From: Cohnella lubricantis
GTDB taxonomy: Bacteria; Bacillota; Bacilli; Paenibacillales; Paenibacillaceae
Direction: 5' to 3'
DNA: 64,000 nt
NCBI RefSeq assembly: GCF_014212015.1
Contig: NZ_JACJVN010000077.1
Coordinates: forward strand, 1 to 64,000
The notes under the pieces are model-generated. The model was not told where the DNA came from. It saw only the letters and a list, made by a program, of their open reading frames with translations, and made no database searches. Made by a program: the position numbers and the translations under genes. Below are positions 30,314 to 43,482 of this stretch, piece after piece (within the stretch, counting starts at the first letter, position 1; each line of letters starts with the position of its first letter).

Positions 30314-30733
30314 TTATTTTTTCGCTTTTGGACGTTTCGTTCCGTACTTGGAACGAGCTTGCATGCGGTTGTTCACGCCCGCCGTATCCAAAGCGCCGCG
30401 AACGATATGATAACGGACACCCGGAAGGTCTTTAACCCGGCCACCGCGAATCAGAACGACGCTGTGCTCCTGCAGGTTGTGACCGATACCCGGAATGTAA
30501 GCCGTCACCTCTACGCGGTTCGTCAAGCGTACGCGCGCATATTTACGAAGTGCGGAGTTCGGCTTCTTCGGCGTCATCGTGCCTACGCGAGTGCAGACAC
30601 CGCGCTTCTGCGGGGCGCTCAGATCCGTCTCGACACGCTTCAAGGCGTTGAAGCCCTTCTGCAGAGCAGGGGATTTCGATTTGACCACCTTAGGCGTGCG
30701 ACCTTTACGTACGAGCTGGTTGATTGTTGGCAT
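30314..30733 (-). CDS. rpsL: 30S ribosomal protein S12 (uS12)
   Basis: Decoding-centre protein. The streptomycin loop [19 protein letters not shown] and [16 protein letters not shown] are wild type. The ATG at 30733 follows AAGGGGGTGG, giving 139 residues; the frame reaching 30760 is rejected on family length. The gap to rplGB (156 nt) shows no promoter I trust. Confidence 0.98.
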   Translation of the reverse strand: MPTINQLVRKGRTPKVVKSKSPALQKGFNALKRVETDLSAPQKRGVCTRVGTMTPKKPNSALRKYARVRLTNRVEVTAYIPGIGHNLQEHSVVLIRGGRVKDLPGVRYHIVRGALDTAGVNNRMQARSKYGTKRPKAKK

Positions 30734-30889
30734 GTTGCCACCCCCTTCCCATTTGTTCAAAAGAAATAAGACATAACGGCAATCGGTCCTGTTGGAGCGA
30801 AGCCCACAGATCCAGGCGGTTCATTTTGAGAAATGCGAAAGGGTCTGACCGATCTCTTCTTCGAAGAAAACGGCTAGAACCCAAGATTC

Positions 30890-31138
30890 TTATTCCTCGA
30901 CGACTACGGCGGTTGCCGTGCCGACGTCAATTCCGCACAATTTGCCCAAGCTTCGCATCGTATCGACGAACTCGACTTTGACATCGTGTTGCTTGCATAG
31001 CTGCACAATACGGCTGGCCAGGCGAGAATCTGCGTCTTGCGCCACATAGACCAGCGTGGCCTTGTCTTGCTCCACCATCTTGGTCGTCTGCTTGGTGCCT
31101 ACCTTAATGCATCCCGTCAATCGTCCGTTCATTTCCAT
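30890..31138 (-). CDS. rplGB: L7Ae-like K-turn-binding ribosomal protein (YbxF/RplGB)
   Basis: Small L7Ae/L30e-fold protein; the Bacillus homologue YbxF binds kink-turn RNA. 82 residues from the ATG at 31138, with GTKQTTKMVEQDKATLVYVA and MRSLGKLCGIDVGTATAVVV matching the family. GGAGG stands ten bases before this ATG; another in-frame ATG at 31144 is only four bases from it. First gene of the str operon, with its own strong promoter. Confidence 0.93.
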   Translation of the reverse strand: MEMNGRLTGCIKVGTKQTTKMVEQDKATLVYVAQDADSRLASRIVQLCKQHDVKVEFVDTMRSLGKLCGIDVGTATAVVVEE

Positions 31139-31192
31139 GGACATTCGACCTCCGGCAGCATAAATATCAGCACGTCGGGCACACACTAGGAT

Positions 31193-31221
31193 ATCTTATC
31201 ACCTAGGTTGGGCAGTGTCAA
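31193..31221 (-). promoter_or_regulatory. Sigma-A promoter of the str operon
   Basis: Minus-strand consensus TTGACA (31216-31221) and TAAGAT (31193-31198) with a 17 nt spacer, immediately upstream of rplGB. Confidence 0.85.
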
Positions 31222-31231
31222 GAATCGTTCT

Positions 31232-31423
31232 TTAGAAAAGCATACGGCGCGCCACCCGGACGAACGCAGCTGCCAAGAGGGCCGCATATGCTGTCACATA
31301 GAGCAGAATCCCCGCGATCGACGCTGCCGGCAGTTCCTCGAATCGAATGAGCAGATCAGCGATCCGATAGGCTGGCGGCACGATTCATACGATCCAATCG
31401 AGGGAATCGGGCAGTTGATTCAT
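31232..31423 (-). pseudogene. Remnant of an ABC transporter permease
   Basis: An ATG overlapping the stop of the ABC ATPase (TGATG) opens MNQLPDSLDWIV, then an in-frame TGA at 31385-31387 interrupts it. The same frame continues for 50 codons as IVPPAYRIADLLIRFEELPA, then a typical terminal membrane helix (SIAGILLYVTAYAALLAAAF) and a short basic tail RVARRMLF before TAA. This is the expected beginning and end of an ABC-2 type permease with the middle deleted. The coupled start shows that the permease once followed the ATPase directly. Confidence 0.7.
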
Positions 31424-32034
31424 CAAGCCTTGACCGGCGCCGATTGTCGCATCCATTCCCGGTCATGAGTAGCGACGACAACAGTCGCCCCTCTGTCCCT
31501 CTCTTCGCGGATCAATGCCGCCAAGTCGTCTCGCGAATCCGGATCGAGCCCTCCGTGAGGCTCGTCCAACAACAACAGATCCGGCTGCCGCAGCACGGCT
31601 TGGATTAAATTAACCTTCTGAAGCATTCCTTTGGAGAAATGCCTCATTTGCGTGTTCTCCGCGTTTAAATGGAGTCTCTCCAGCCAAGAATCGATCGATT
31701 CTCCGGATGCGGAACGATCCAGTCCGGCGATGGCTGCCATATGGTTCAAGTATTCCCGGACCGTGAACCGAAGTGCAGGCAGCCTGTCCGGGGCGTATCC
31801 GACTCGGAACTGCCGGTTGTCAATTGGGAGCCGCCGCACCGTACCGCCGGTAAAAGCCGTTAATCCGGCAAGAATGCGAAGCAGTGTGCTTTTACCGGAA
31901 CCGTTGGCTCCGACGATGGCAATCATTTGGCCCTCCCGGATATCAAGGGATAGATCCTGCAGCACTTCCGTCCGTCCGTAACGTTTGGTAATGCACCGCA
32001 GCTCCATGATGACTCCATTAGCTGTCGTAATCAT
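31423..32034 (-). CDS. ABC transporter ATP-binding protein (orphan)
   Basis: ABC ATPase with Walker A GANGSGKST, Q-loop region, Walker B LLLLDEP followed by HGGLDPDSR, and H-loop ATHD. The signature motif is degenerate, FSKGMLQKV instead of LSGGQ, as in some export ATPases of the CcmA type. It ends soon after the H-loop, at about 203 residues. The ATG at 32034 follows AGGGGAAG. Its cognate permease downstream is reduced to a remnant, so it probably no longer forms a transporter unless it pairs with another permease. Not part of the Bacillus order here. Confidence 0.85.
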   Translation of the reverse strand: MITTANGVIMELRCITKRYGRTEVLQDLSLDIREGQMIAIVGANGSGKSTLLRILAGLTAFTGGTVRRLPIDNRQFRVGYAPDRLPALRFTVREYLNHMAAIAGLDRSASGESIDSWLERLHLNAENTQMRHFSKGMLQKVNLIQAVLRQPDLLLLDEPHGGLDPDSRDDLAALIREERDRGATVVVATHDREWMRQSAPVKA

Positions 32035-32040
32035 TGACAC

Positions 32041-32563
32041 TTCCCCTATTTATGATTGCTTGCTACACCTTGATAGTACCATACACTTCCAGATAGGTTG
32101 CGTTCCCTCAGCGCCGGTTGTGGAAGTTTTTATCGTGGTGTTCTCTGATCCGGTTAATCACATGTTGATAGTCTAACGAACGGGGCGGATCCGCAGATTT
32201 GTGGACATCTCTGTTGATTGAATTTGTCTTCGCCGGTAATCACAAGGTACTCACAGGTGATCTGTGGAGGAATAGGCGATGATGTGAATAGTTTGGGGGA
32301 TAAAACCTTAATGACACTAAGAGATGCGAGTTAACCACATGTGCATAGCCACTGGCTGCTAGCAAGATGCAATGACAGGCAATTTGCTAACATGTGCACA
32401 ACGAGTATGGAGAATGTTAATTCTGTCCGAGAATGCAGAGTGAGCGAGCGTGAATAGTTGTAATGCAGCGCTCCGCTATAGCGTGCTGAGAGATGGAACT
32501 TTGTTGAATTACGGAACAGCGTTCCGCTATTCGTTATTTTACCCGCAATTGCCTTGAAAAGTT
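32041..32563. other. Gene-free A/T-richer stretch between rpoC and the ABC ATPase
   Basis: About 520 bases without a credible gene on either strand. It contains short repeated words such as ACATGTGCA at 32336-32345 and 32390-32399, and a pair of related repeats near its left-to-right end (separate entry). No RNA gene or promoter is recognised with confidence. Confidence 0.6.
32466..32530. repeat. Pair of short related repeats CAGCG(C/T)TCCGCTAT
   Basis: CAGCGCTCCGCTAT at 32466-32479 recurs as CAGCGTTCCGCTAT at 32517-32530, one mismatch in 14. Each is preceded by a TGAAT word, and the second lies in the palindrome GGAACAGCGTTCC. They resemble the small dispersed intergenic repeats that I recall from Paenibacillus genomes, which I cannot verify here. 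Confidence 0.5.
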
Positions 32564-32565
32564 AA

Positions 32566-32603
32566 GAAAAGAAGCGGCCCCGCATGATGCGGAACCGCTT
32601 CTT
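32566..32603 (-). terminator. Terminator of rpoB-rpoC
   Basis: Minus-strand GAAGCGGTTCCGCAT pairs with ATGCGGGGCCGCTTC, followed by TTTTCTT. It stands directly after the rpoC stop codon. Confidence 0.9.
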
Positions 32604-32620
32604 CTCCATGCCGCCGTCGA

Positions 32621-35600
32621 TTACTCGACGGTGACGGCTTCCAGATCGGCTTGCTCGTCTTCCGGTTCGTCCAGCGGAGAGACGACCTTGATGTTGCGGT
32701 AACGGGACATGCCCGTGCCCGCCGGAATGAGCTTGCCGATAATAACGTTCTCCTTGAGGCCGAGCAGGCGGTCGACTTTGCCCTTGATGGCGGCGTCGGT
32801 AAGCACGCGAGTCGTCTCTTGGAAGGACGCAGCCGACAGGAAGGAGTCGGTCTCGAGCGAAGCCTTCGTAATACCGAGCAGCACCGGACGAGCGACGGCT
32901 GGCTCTTCGCCTGCCATGATCGCCTCGCGGTTAGCCGCTTCATATTCGTGCACATCGACGAACGAGCCCGGCAGCAGCTTCGTGTCGCCCGGATCGACGA
33001 TCCGGATCTTGCGGAGCATCTGCTTGATCATCACTTCGACGTGCTTATCGTTGATCTCAACGCCCTGATTCCGGTATACGCGCTGAACTTCCTGCAGAAT
33101 GTAGTTCTGCACGCCGCGGACACCCTTGATCCGGAGAATCTCCTTCGGATCGATGGAGCCGTCTGTCAGCTCGTCGCCGGCTTCAATATGCTGGCCTTCG
33201 TAGACGCGGATACGCGAACCGTAGGTGACAGCATAGACCTTCGTCTCGGCGTCGCCTTGCACTTCGATCTCGCGGCGATCCTTCGTCTCGCGGATCTCCT
33301 TGATGACGCCGTCGATCTCGGAGATGACTGCCTGGCCTTTCGGATTCCGGGCTTCGAACAGCTCCTGAATACGCGGCAGACCTTGCGTGATATCGTCACC
33401 GGCAACGCCGCCGGTGTGGAACGTACGCATCGTCAACTGGGTGCCCGGCTCGCCGATCGATTGCGCCGCGATGATGCCGACGGCTTCGCCGATCTCGACT
33501 TTCTTGCCGGTTGCCAGGTTGCGGCCGTAGCACATCTTGCACACGCCATGACGAGCGCGGCAGCTGAGCACGGAACGAATCTGCAGCTTCTGGATCCCTG
33601 CGCGAACGATCTCTTCCGCCTTGACGGAATCGATCAGATCGTTGCGGCCGACAATAACCTCGCCGCTCTCCGGATGGCGAACCGTCTCGAACGCGTAGCG
33701 TCCTTCGATACGGTCGTACAGATCCTCGATGATCTCCTTGCCGTCTTCGATACGGGAGACCACAATCCCCTTATCGGTACCGCAATCTTCTTCGCGAACG
33801 ATCACGTCTTGAGCGACGTCGACCAGACGGCGGGTCAAGTAACCCGAGTCAGCCGTACGCAACGCGGTATCGGCAAGACCTTTACGCGCTCCGTGTGTCG
33901 AGATGAAGTACTCGAGGACCGTCAAGCCTTCACGGAAGTTCGATTTGATCGGCAACTCGAAGATTCGTCCGGACGGCGTGGCCATCAGGCCGCGCATGCC
34001 GCCGAGCTGCGTGATCTGCGACTTGTTGCCCCGCGCTTTGGAGTCGACCATGAGCATGATGGAGTTGTAACGATCCATCGACTTCATGAGGACATCCGTA
34101 ATCTCGTCCTTCGTCTTCGACCAGATCTCGATGACGCGGTCGTAACGCTCTTCGTCGGTAATGAGACCGCGGCGGTATTGCGTCGTAATCGTCTTGACGG
34201 AGTCGTCGGACTTCTTAAGGATGTCCACTTTCTCCTTCGGAATCATGACGTCCGCGACAGCGACGGTGATACCCGCACGGGTCGAGTAGGTGAAGCCGAG
34301 CTGCTTAATATTGTCCAGAATAACGGACGTCATCATCGTCTGATAGCGGTTGAAGCACTCGCCGATGATTTGGCCCAGATATTCCTTGCCTACCGCGCCA
34401 GGCGTCGGCAGCTCTTGCATGCGGGCGTCGATGTCCGCGCCCTTCTCGTAGATGAAATATTTCTCCGGCGTACCCTTCAGCAAGTTGTCCTTGGTCGCTT
34501 CGTTAATGAACGGGAACGTATCCGGGAAGATCTCGTTGAAAATAATTTTGCCCACCGTCGTGATGAGCAGCGCGTCCTGCTGTTGCGGCGTGAACGACTT
34601 CTTGTTCAGAGCCTTAACCGGAATCACGACACGCGCGTGCAGATCGGCCACGCCGCGTTGGTAAGCGGACACCGCTTCGTTGACTTCCGACAATCTCATG
34701 CCGGAGCCCTTCGCTTCCTTGTTGTCCATCGTCAGGTAGTAGCAGCCGAGGACCATATCCTGCGAAGGCGTAACGACCGGTTTGCCGTCCTTCGGGTTCA
34801 AGATGTTGCCGGATGCAAGCATCAGCAAGCGGGCTTCTGCTTGCGCCTCGGAAGACAGCGGCACGTGAACAGCCATCTGGTCGCCGTCGAAGTCAGCGTT
34901 GTACGCCGTACAGACGAGCGGGTGCAGACGGATTGCGCGGCCTTCGACCAAGATCGGTTCGAACGCTTGGATGCCGAGTCTGTGCAGCGTAGGAGCGCGG
35001 TTCAGCAGAACAGGGTGCTCCTTGATGACATCCTCGAGAACGTCCCACACCTCGGCGCTGACGCGTTCAACTTTGCGCTTCGCGCTCTTGATGTTGTGGG
35101 CAAGACCCTTCTGCACAAGCTCCTTCATGACGAAAGGCTTGAACAGCTCCAGCGCCATCTCCTTCGGCAGGCCGCACTGGTACATCTTCAGGTACGGTCC
35201 TACGACAATAACGGAACGGCCGGAGTAGTCTACGCGTTTGCCCAGCAAGTTCTGACGGAAACGTCCTTGCTTACCTTTGAGCATATGGCTCAGCGATTTG
35301 AGCGGACGGTTGCCTGGGCCCGTAACCGGGCGGCCGCGGCGGCCGTTGTCGATCAGAGCGTCGACGGCTTCTTGAAGCATCCGCTTCTCGTTCTGGACGA
35401 TAATGTCCGGTGCGCCGAGATCAAGCAGCCGCTTGAGACGGTTGTTCCGGTTAATGACGCGACGGTATAGGTCGTTCAAGTCGCTCGTTGCGAAGCGGCC
35501 GCCATCCAACTGCACCATCGGGCGCAGCTCCGGAGGAATAACCGGCAGCACGTCGAGGATCATCCAATCCGGCATATTGCCGGAGTTGCGGAACGACTCG

Positions 35601-36238
35601 ATGACTTCCAGCCGCTTGATCGCACGGTTGCGGCGCTGGCCTTGCGCCGTGCGAAGCTCTTCCTTGAGCATCTCCAACTCGCGGTCGAGGTCGATATCTT
35701 GAAGCAGCTTCTTGACAGCTTCCGCGCCCATGCTGGCTTGGAAAGCGTAGCCGTACTTCTCGCGGTAGCTGCGGTATTCCTTCTCAGAGAGAAGCTGCTT
35801 CTTCTCGAGAGGCGTATCGCCCGGATCCGTTACGACATAAGAAGCGAAGTAGATGATCTCTTCGAGCGAACGGGGCGACATATCGAGCGCCAGACCCATA
35901 CGGCTCGGGATCCCTTTGAAATACCAGATGTGCGAGACAGGAGCGGCCAATTCGATATGGCCCATCCGTTCGCGGCGAACCTTCGCGCGGGTAACTTCAA
36001 CGCCGCAGCGATCGCACACGACGCCTTTATAGCGTACGCGCTTGTATTTGCCGCAATGGCACTCCCAGTCTTTGGTCGGTCCGAAGATCTTCTCGCAGAA
36101 CAGGCCTTCCTTCTCGGGCTTCAGCGTCCGATAGTTGATCGTTTCAGGCTTCTTGACTTCGCCTCGCGACCACGAACGGATTTTGTCCGGGGAAGCTAAA
36201 CCGATTTTCATAAACTCGAAATTGTTGACGTCTAACAA
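32621..36238 (-). CDS. rpoC: RNA polymerase beta' subunit
   Basis: Catalytic subunit of 1205 residues. The N-terminal zinc ribbon ([20 protein letters not shown]), the active-site loop [12 protein letters not shown] that coordinates magnesium, and the second cysteine cluster ([17 protein letters not shown]) are all intact. No large lineage insertions are seen, as is normal for Firmicutes. The start is a TTG at 36238, eight bases after GGAGGG, reading [19 protein letters not shown] after the initiator. Confidence 0.99.
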   Translation of the reverse strand: MLDVNNFEFMKIGLASPDKIRSWSRGEVKKPETINYRTLKPEKEGLFCEKIFGPTKDWECHCGKYKRVRYKGVVCDRCGVEVTRAKVRRERMGHIELAAPVSHIWYFKGIPSRMGLALDMSPRSLEEIIYFASYVVTDPGDTPLEKKQLLSEKEYRSYREKYGYAFQASMGAEAVKKLLQDIDLDRELEMLKEELRTAQGQRRNRAIKRLEVIESFRNSGNMPDWMILDVLPVIPPELRPMVQLDGGRFATSDLNDLYRRVINRNNRLKRLLDLGAPDIIVQNEKRMLQEAVDALIDNGRRGRPVTGPGNRPLKSLSHMLKGKQGRFRQNLLGKRVDYSGRSVIVVGPYLKMYQCGLPKEMALELFKPFVMKELVQKGLAHNIKSAKRKVERVSAEVWDVLEDVIKEHPVLLNRAPTLHRLGIQAFEPILVEGRAIRLHPLVCTAYNADFDGDQMAVHVPLSSEAQAEARLLMLASGNILNPKDGKPVVTPSQDMVLGCYYLTMDNKEAKGSGMRLSEVNEAVSAYQRGVADLHARVVIPVKALNKKSFTPQQQDALLITTVGKIIFNEIFPDTFPFINEATKDNLLKGTPEKYFIYEKGADIDARMQELPTPGAVGKEYLGQIIGECFNRYQTMMTSVILDNIKQLGFTYSTRAGITVAVADVMIPKEKVDILKKSDDSVKTITTQYRRGLITDEERYDRVIEIWSKTKDEITDVLMKSMDRYNSIMLMVDSKARGNKSQITQLGGMRGLMATPSGRIFELPIKSNFREGLTVLEYFISTHGARKGLADTALRTADSGYLTRRLVDVAQDVIVREEDCGTDKGIVVSRIEDGKEIIEDLYDRIEGRYAFETVRHPESGEVIVGRNDLIDSVKAEEIVRAGIQKLQIRSVLSCRARHGVCKMCYGRNLATGKKVEIGEAVGIIAAQSIGEPGTQLTMRTFHTGGVAGDDITQGLPRIQELFEARNPKGQAVISEIDGVIKEIRETKDRREIEVQGDAETKVYAVTYGSRIRVYEGQHIEAGDELTDGSIDPKEILRIKGVRGVQNYILQEVQRVYRNQGVEINDKHVEVMIKQMLRKIRIVDPGDTKLLPGSFVDVHEYEAANREAIMAGEEPAVARPVLLGITKASLETDSFLSAASFQETTRVLTDAAIKGKVDRLLGLKENVIIGKLIPAGTGMSRYRNIKVVSPLDEPEDEQADLEAVTVE

Positions 36239-36326
36239 GGAGCAAACCCTCCTTCATCGTTGCTGCGGATTTCGATCGACTAACGGGACTCGAACGTTAT
36301 TGGTTACAGGTGTGACGTATATCAGA

Positions 36327-36355
36327 GGCTGACGGCGGAGCTGCCGCCGTCGGCC
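36327..36355 (-). other. GC-rich hairpin in the rpoB-rpoC gap
   Basis: GACGGCGG and CCGCCGTC pair around five bases, extendable by three more pairs across a mismatch. No T run follows, so it is not a terminator. It may be an RNA-processing or stability element between the two subunit genes. Confidence 0.5.
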
Positions 36356-36363
36356 GGGAACGA

Positions 36364-39909
<3,546 letters not shown>

Positions 39910-40003
39910 CTTAACCTCACCCCTTCAGTCTACTTCAACACAAGCGAGAACGAGATCCTCTCTCCAGCAGTAGCAGAGGCAGCCGTTCCGCGGGCGTACG
40001 CGC

Positions 40004-40031
40004 TTAATAAACATGCCGAATAGCAAGTCAA
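40004..40031 (-). promoter_or_regulatory. Possible proximal promoter of rpoBC
   Basis: Minus-strand TTGACT (40026-40031) and TATTAA (40004-40009), spacer 16 nt, about 95 nt before rpoB. Confidence 0.45.
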
Positions 40032-40230
40032 AGGACCGGACAGCGTAAATAAAGAAAAGCCCTTATGCGCCGGTTGATAGGCGGCACAATGGCACCGTTA
40101 TCCAGTCAATTGCCCAAAACAAACCCATTATACGCCATTCGGAGAAAACTTATTCGCATTGCGCGAAAATTGGGTCTTGACTTTTTGTCTGCTAAAGACA
40201 AATAGCCCATCTTAATACTGACATTTTTCA

Positions 40231-40259
40231 ATAATACCATATGCCAGCAGCCAAGTCAA
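40231..40259 (-). promoter_or_regulatory. Distal sigma-A promoter of rpoBC
   Basis: Minus-strand TTGACT (40254-40259) and TATTAT (40231-40236) with a 17 nt spacer, overlapping the ybxB stop codon. It gives rpoB a leader of about 310 nt. The 39910-40255 gap otherwise contains a weak hairpin near 40077-40099 followed by TTTTCTTT, perhaps an attenuator. Confidence 0.65.
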
Positions 40260-40861
40260 ACCATTTTTGCGCGATAAATCCGATAGCCTTTGTCTTTGCC
40301 AATCTCTTCGACCGCCTCTTCTCCGAACACCTCTTGGAGCTTGGCCTTGGCCGACGGAGCGCCTTGTTTGTTCTGAATGACGATCCACAGCGCCCCTCCC
40401 TCGCGGAGGTGATCTCTAGCATCGGTTAGAATGCGATGCACAACCGCTTTGCCAGCGCGAATCGGCGGGTTCGATAGAATGACGTCGAACCGCCGCTCCG
40501 CGACAGCTTCATATAGGTCGCTCTGCATCGCTGCGGCATTCACGATTCCGTTGGCAGCTGCATTCTCGTTCGCAAGCGCTACTGCCCGTTCGTTAATGTC
40601 GAGCATGGTGACATGTCCTCGCGGCGCAAGGCGGGCGGCGGCTAGTCCGATCGGACCATATCCGCATCCGACATCGAGCACATCGGCATCGTCTCTGAAC
40701 TCCATCATGTCGATCAGCGTGCGGCTGCCGTAGTCCACCCCGTCCCGCGAGAACACGCCCGCGTCGGAAGCAAGGCGCAGCCGATGTCCTCTGAGCGTAA
40801 CTTCGATTGCTCGCCGATCGCTGGCGGTCTGAGGTTTCTTCGTATAGTAGTGTTCGCTCAT
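40256..40861 (-). CDS. Class I SAM-dependent methyltransferase, RsmC-like (YbxB)
   Basis: Probable rRNA guanine-N2 methyltransferase of the RsmC/RlmG type. The SAM site VLDVGCGYGPIGLAAA and the catalytic LSNPPIRAG (NPP motif) are visible, with SRDGVDYGSRTL preceding as in YbxB. 201 residues. It stands between rplL and rpoB, exactly as ybxB does in B. subtilis, behind an incomplete terminator. The rRNA target is unproven. Confidence 0.9.
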   Translation of the reverse strand: MSEHYYTKKPQTASDRRAIEVTLRGHRLRLASDAGVFSRDGVDYGSRTLIDMMEFRDDADVLDVGCGYGPIGLAAARLAPRGHVTMLDINERAVALANENAAANGIVNAAAMQSDLYEAVAERRFDVILSNPPIRAGKAVVHRILTDARDHLREGGALWIVIQNKQGAPSAKAKLQEVFGEEAVEEIGKDKGYRIYRAKMV

Positions 40862-40893
40862 TGGCGCACCTCCTTGCCTTCATTAGCATGAAC

Positions 40894-40927
40894 AAACCCC
40901 TCGAAGAAGAGTTTCTTCAAGGGGTTT
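40894..40927 (-). terminator. Terminator or attenuator after rplL
   Basis: Minus-strand AAACCCCTTGAAGA pairs with TCTTCGAGGGGTTT. Only a short T tract follows, so some transcripts should continue into the methyltransferase gene. It would reduce expression of genes after the abundant rplJL mRNA. Confidence 0.75.
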
Positions 40928-40946
40928 GCCATGTATGCGGTCGAAA

Positions 40947-41309
40947 TTACTTAACTTCGACTTTAGCGCCAGCTTCTTCAAGCTTAGCTTTAACCGCTTC
41001 GGCTTCTTCCTTAGCGACTTTCTCTTTAAGTGCCTTCGGAGCGTTGTCAACAACGTCCTTCGCTTCTTTCAGGCCGAGACCCGTAATTTCGCGAACGACT
41101 TTGATAACGTTGATTTTGGAAGCGCCGGCGTCGACGAGGATAACGTCGAATTCGCTTTGCTCAGCAACTTCAGCAGCGCCGCCGCCTGCAACTACTGCAA
41201 CCGGAGCTGCAGCCGTTACGCCGAATTCTTCTTCGATTGCTTTAACGAGATCGTTCAGTTCCAGAACGCTCATGCCTTTGATGGCTTCCAAGATTTGCTC
41301 TTTGCTCAT
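40947..41309 (-). CDS. rplL: 50S ribosomal protein L7/L12 (bL12)
   Basis: Multicopy stalk protein that recruits translational GTPases. 120 residues: N-terminal dimerisation helices ([20 protein letters not shown]), an Ala/Gly hinge ([14 protein letters not shown]), and the C-terminal factor-binding domain with [20 protein letters not shown]. It lies 78 nt after rplJ. Confidence 0.98.
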   Translation of the reverse strand: MSKEQILEAIKGMSVLELNDLVKAIEEEFGVTAAAPVAVVAGGGAAEVAEQSEFDVILVDAGASKINVIKVVREITGLGLKEAKDVVDNAPKALKEKVAKEEAEAVKAKLEEAGAKVEVK

Positions 41310-41387
41310 GGAATTGTACCCTCCAATAAAATGTTTTTAGTTTTCCGGCTACGGCCGGATCGTGTCGTGCGTTATGCGCAACTTTCG

Positions 41388-41891
41388 TTACGCGCTTGCT
41401 TCGTTCTTCTCTGCGACTGCCTTGACGGCGAGAGCAAAGTTGCGGACCGGCGCTTGCAGGACGCTAAGCAGCATGGACAGCAAGCCTTCGCGGGACGGCA
41501 GATCGGCCAGCGCCTTAACTTGCGCGCTGTCGACGAAGCGGCCTTCTACGACGCCGCCTTTCAGCTTGAGCGCATCGTTCTTCTTCGCGAAATCGCTCAG
41601 AATCTTCGCAGCAGCAACCGCATCGTCCTTGCTGAATGCCACGGCGGTAGGACCGCTCAGAACGGAGTCCAGCTCGGACAGCTCGATGCTAGCCGCAGCG
41701 CGGCTGACCAGAGAGTTCTTGAGAACCTGGAATTCGATGCCGGCTTCGCGAAGCGCTTTGCGCAGCTCAGTTACTTGAGCTACGTTCAGACCGCGGTAGT
41801 CAGCCACGACGGAGCTCGCGCTCTCGCGCAGCTTCGTTGCGATTGCGTCAACCTCCGCTTGCTTCGCAGCGATAATTTTTGCATTTGCCAT
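41388..41891 (-). CDS. rplJ: 50S ribosomal protein L10 (uL10)
   Basis: Stalk base that carries L12 dimers. 167 residues; [20 protein letters not shown] is typical and the C-terminal helix ([20 protein letters not shown]) is the L12-binding site. The ATG at 41891 follows AGGAGGTG. The complex L10-L12 represses its own mRNA in many bacteria, and the leader upstream fits that scheme. Confidence 0.98.
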   Translation of the reverse strand: MANAKIIAAKQAEVDAIATKLRESASSVVADYRGLNVAQVTELRKALREAGIEFQVLKNSLVSRAAASIELSELDSVLSGPTAVAFSKDDAVAAAKILSDFAKKNDALKLKGGVVEGRFVDSAQVKALADLPSREGLLSMLLSVLQAPVRNFALAVKAVAEKNEASA

Positions 41892-42128
41892 TTCGTACAC
41901 CTCCTGGATCTTGATTCAACCGTATCGGTTCGCGCAGAATCGGTCAGACATTAGAAATGCCTCCGCAAGATTCCGCGGAGGCATGACGTGTTCGATCCAG
42001 CCGAAGGCCGTCTAAGCAACCCTCGTGATTCTATGCACACACCTCGGTAGGGAATTAAGCCTCTCGGCACCTACGGTCTACGGTATCCATATTCGACTTT
42101 GAAAGCTTACCACGATCGTTCAAAGCCT
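41892..42128 (-). promoter_or_regulatory. L10 leader of rplJ-rplL
   Basis: The 262-nt gap before rplJ contains minus-strand GTGCCGAGAGGCTTAATTCC, followed by CTACCGAGGTG, typical of the Firmicute L10 leader RNA, which binds L10(L12)4. Downstream a strong hairpin (ATGCCTCCGC at 41957-41966 with GCGGAGGCAT at 41975-41984) is followed by TTTCTAAT, resembling an attenuator. A TTGACA at 42128-42133 may be the -35 of a local promoter, but its -10 is poor. Confidence 0.75.
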
Positions 42129-42153
42129 GTCAATGTACAGGTTATTCCTGCGA

Positions 42154-42849
42154 CTATTGACGGAAAGATGCTACGTTCAGACGAACGCCCGGGCCCATCG
42201 TCGAAGAGATCGAGATGTTCTTCAGGTATACGCCTTTGGCAGCCGCCGGCTTCGCACGGTTCAGCGCATCGATCAGAGCCTTCAGGTTGTCGTCGAGCTT
42301 CGCAGCGTCGAACGATACCTTGCCGATCGGAGCGTGAATTTGTCCGGCTTTGTCCAGGCGGTATTCAATCTTACCGGCTTTGATCTCTTGCACGGCTTTG
42401 GCAACGTCATTCGTTACCGTGCCGGCTTTCGGGTTAGGCATGAGGCCTTTACCGCCGAGAATACGACCGAGTTTACCAACTTCGCTCATCATGTCCGGAG
42501 TCGCGACGCAGACGTCGAACTCGAACCATCCTTGCTGGATCTTGTTGATGAGGTCCGTATCGCCGACATAATCGGCGCCTGCTGCTTCCGCTTCTTTGAG
42601 CTTGTCGCCCTTAGCGAAAACGAGTACGCGTTGCGTTTTGCCTGTGCCATGCGGCAGGACAACGACACCGCGAACGTTCTGGTCTTGCTTTCTCGGATCG
42701 ACGCCGAGACGGACGGCAACTTCGACAGACTCGTCGAACTTAGCCGTGGCCGCTTTCTTCACGAGGTCAATCGCTTCCGCGGATTCGTAGGAAGCGTCGC
42801 GGTCGATCAGCTTAGCGGCTTCATTGTATTTCTTGCCATGCTTGGCCAT
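42154..42849 (-). CDS. rplA: 50S ribosomal protein L1 (uL1)
   Basis: L1 stalk protein guiding deacylated tRNA exit. The ATG at 42849 ([19 protein letters not shown]) follows GGAGGAG and gives 231 residues; an upstream in-frame start adds 32 unsupported codons. [19 protein letters not shown] is the family signature. A 133-nt gap with a GCCGGAAT/ATTCCGGC hairpin (42931-42951) separates it from rplK. Confidence 0.98.
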   Translation of the reverse strand: MAKHGKKYNEAAKLIDRDASYESAEAIDLVKKAATAKFDESVEVAVRLGVDPRKQDQNVRGVVVLPHGTGKTQRVLVFAKGDKLKEAEAAGADYVGDTDLINKIQQGWFEFDVCVATPDMMSEVGKLGRILGGKGLMPNPKAGTVTNDVAKAVQEIKAGKIEYRLDKAGQIHAPIGKVSFDAAKLDDNLKALIDALNRAKPAAAKGVYLKNISISSTMGPGVRLNVASFRQ

Positions 42850-42982
42850 GTTGTTCTCCTCCTTGTGTGGTTTTAACGGTCTCAATCCATGCTCCCGAGC
42901 GGGGAGCGACACGGATCTCCTCCCACATGCGCCGGAATCAAGCATTCCGGCACACCCGATTCAGCGATAATTCGCGATCGGA

Positions 42983-43408
42983 TTAGTCTTCGATGACAAC
43001 GCCCATGCTGCGAGCGGTACCTTCGATCATGCGCATAGCCGCTTCGACGGAAGCCGCGTTCAGGTCGACAAGCTTCTGCTCGGCGATCTCGCGAACTTTC
43101 GCACGTTTAACGGTAGCGACCTTCTTCTTGTTCGGCTCGCCGGAACCCTTCTGGATACCAGCAGCAACGCGCAGCAATACAGCAGCCGGCGGCGTCTTCG
43201 TCTCGAACGTGAAGGAACGGTCTTCGAATACGGTGATGACAACCGGAATGATCAATCCGTTCTGGTCAGCCGTACGCGCGTTGAATTCCTTGCAGAAAGC
43301 CATGATGTTGACACCCGCTTGACCCAGTGCAGGACCGATAGGCGGAGCCGGGTTGGCTTTGCCGGCAGGAACTTGAAGCTTAACGAGTTTGATGACTTTT
43401 TTGGCCAT
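42983..43408 (-). CDS. rplK: 50S ribosomal protein L11 (uL11)
   Basis: GTPase-centre protein; thiostrepton and RelA signalling depend on it. The proline-rich N-terminal segment [20 protein letters not shown] and the C-terminal [12 protein letters not shown] are typical. The ATG at 43408 follows GGAGGTG; 141 residues, 74 nt after nusG. Confidence 0.98.
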   Translation of the reverse strand: MAKKVIKLVKLQVPAGKANPAPPIGPALGQAGVNIMAFCKEFNARTADQNGLIIPVVITVFEDRSFTFETKTPPAAVLLRVAAGIQKGSGEPNKKKVATVKRAKVREIAEQKLVDLNAASVEAAMRMIEGTARSMGVVIED

Positions 43409-43482
43409 GATGCACACCTCCTTGCCCCATAATGCGGTCTGACGGAGCGTAAGCTCCTCCCGCTCTTGCTAGAAACCGGATA

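Noticed and set aside
32150-32345. Words resembling DnaA boxes (TTAATCACA, GTAATCACA, TTAACCACA) in the rpoC downstream gap
   Set aside because: None matches TTATNCACA exactly, spacing and orientation are irregular, and no dnaA or dnaN gene is near; an origin is not supported.
32651-35470. Open frame of about 939 codons on the plus strand opposite rpoC
   Set aside because: Antisense shadow of rpoC, with the same Arg/His/Asp/Leu-rich composition and no start signals.
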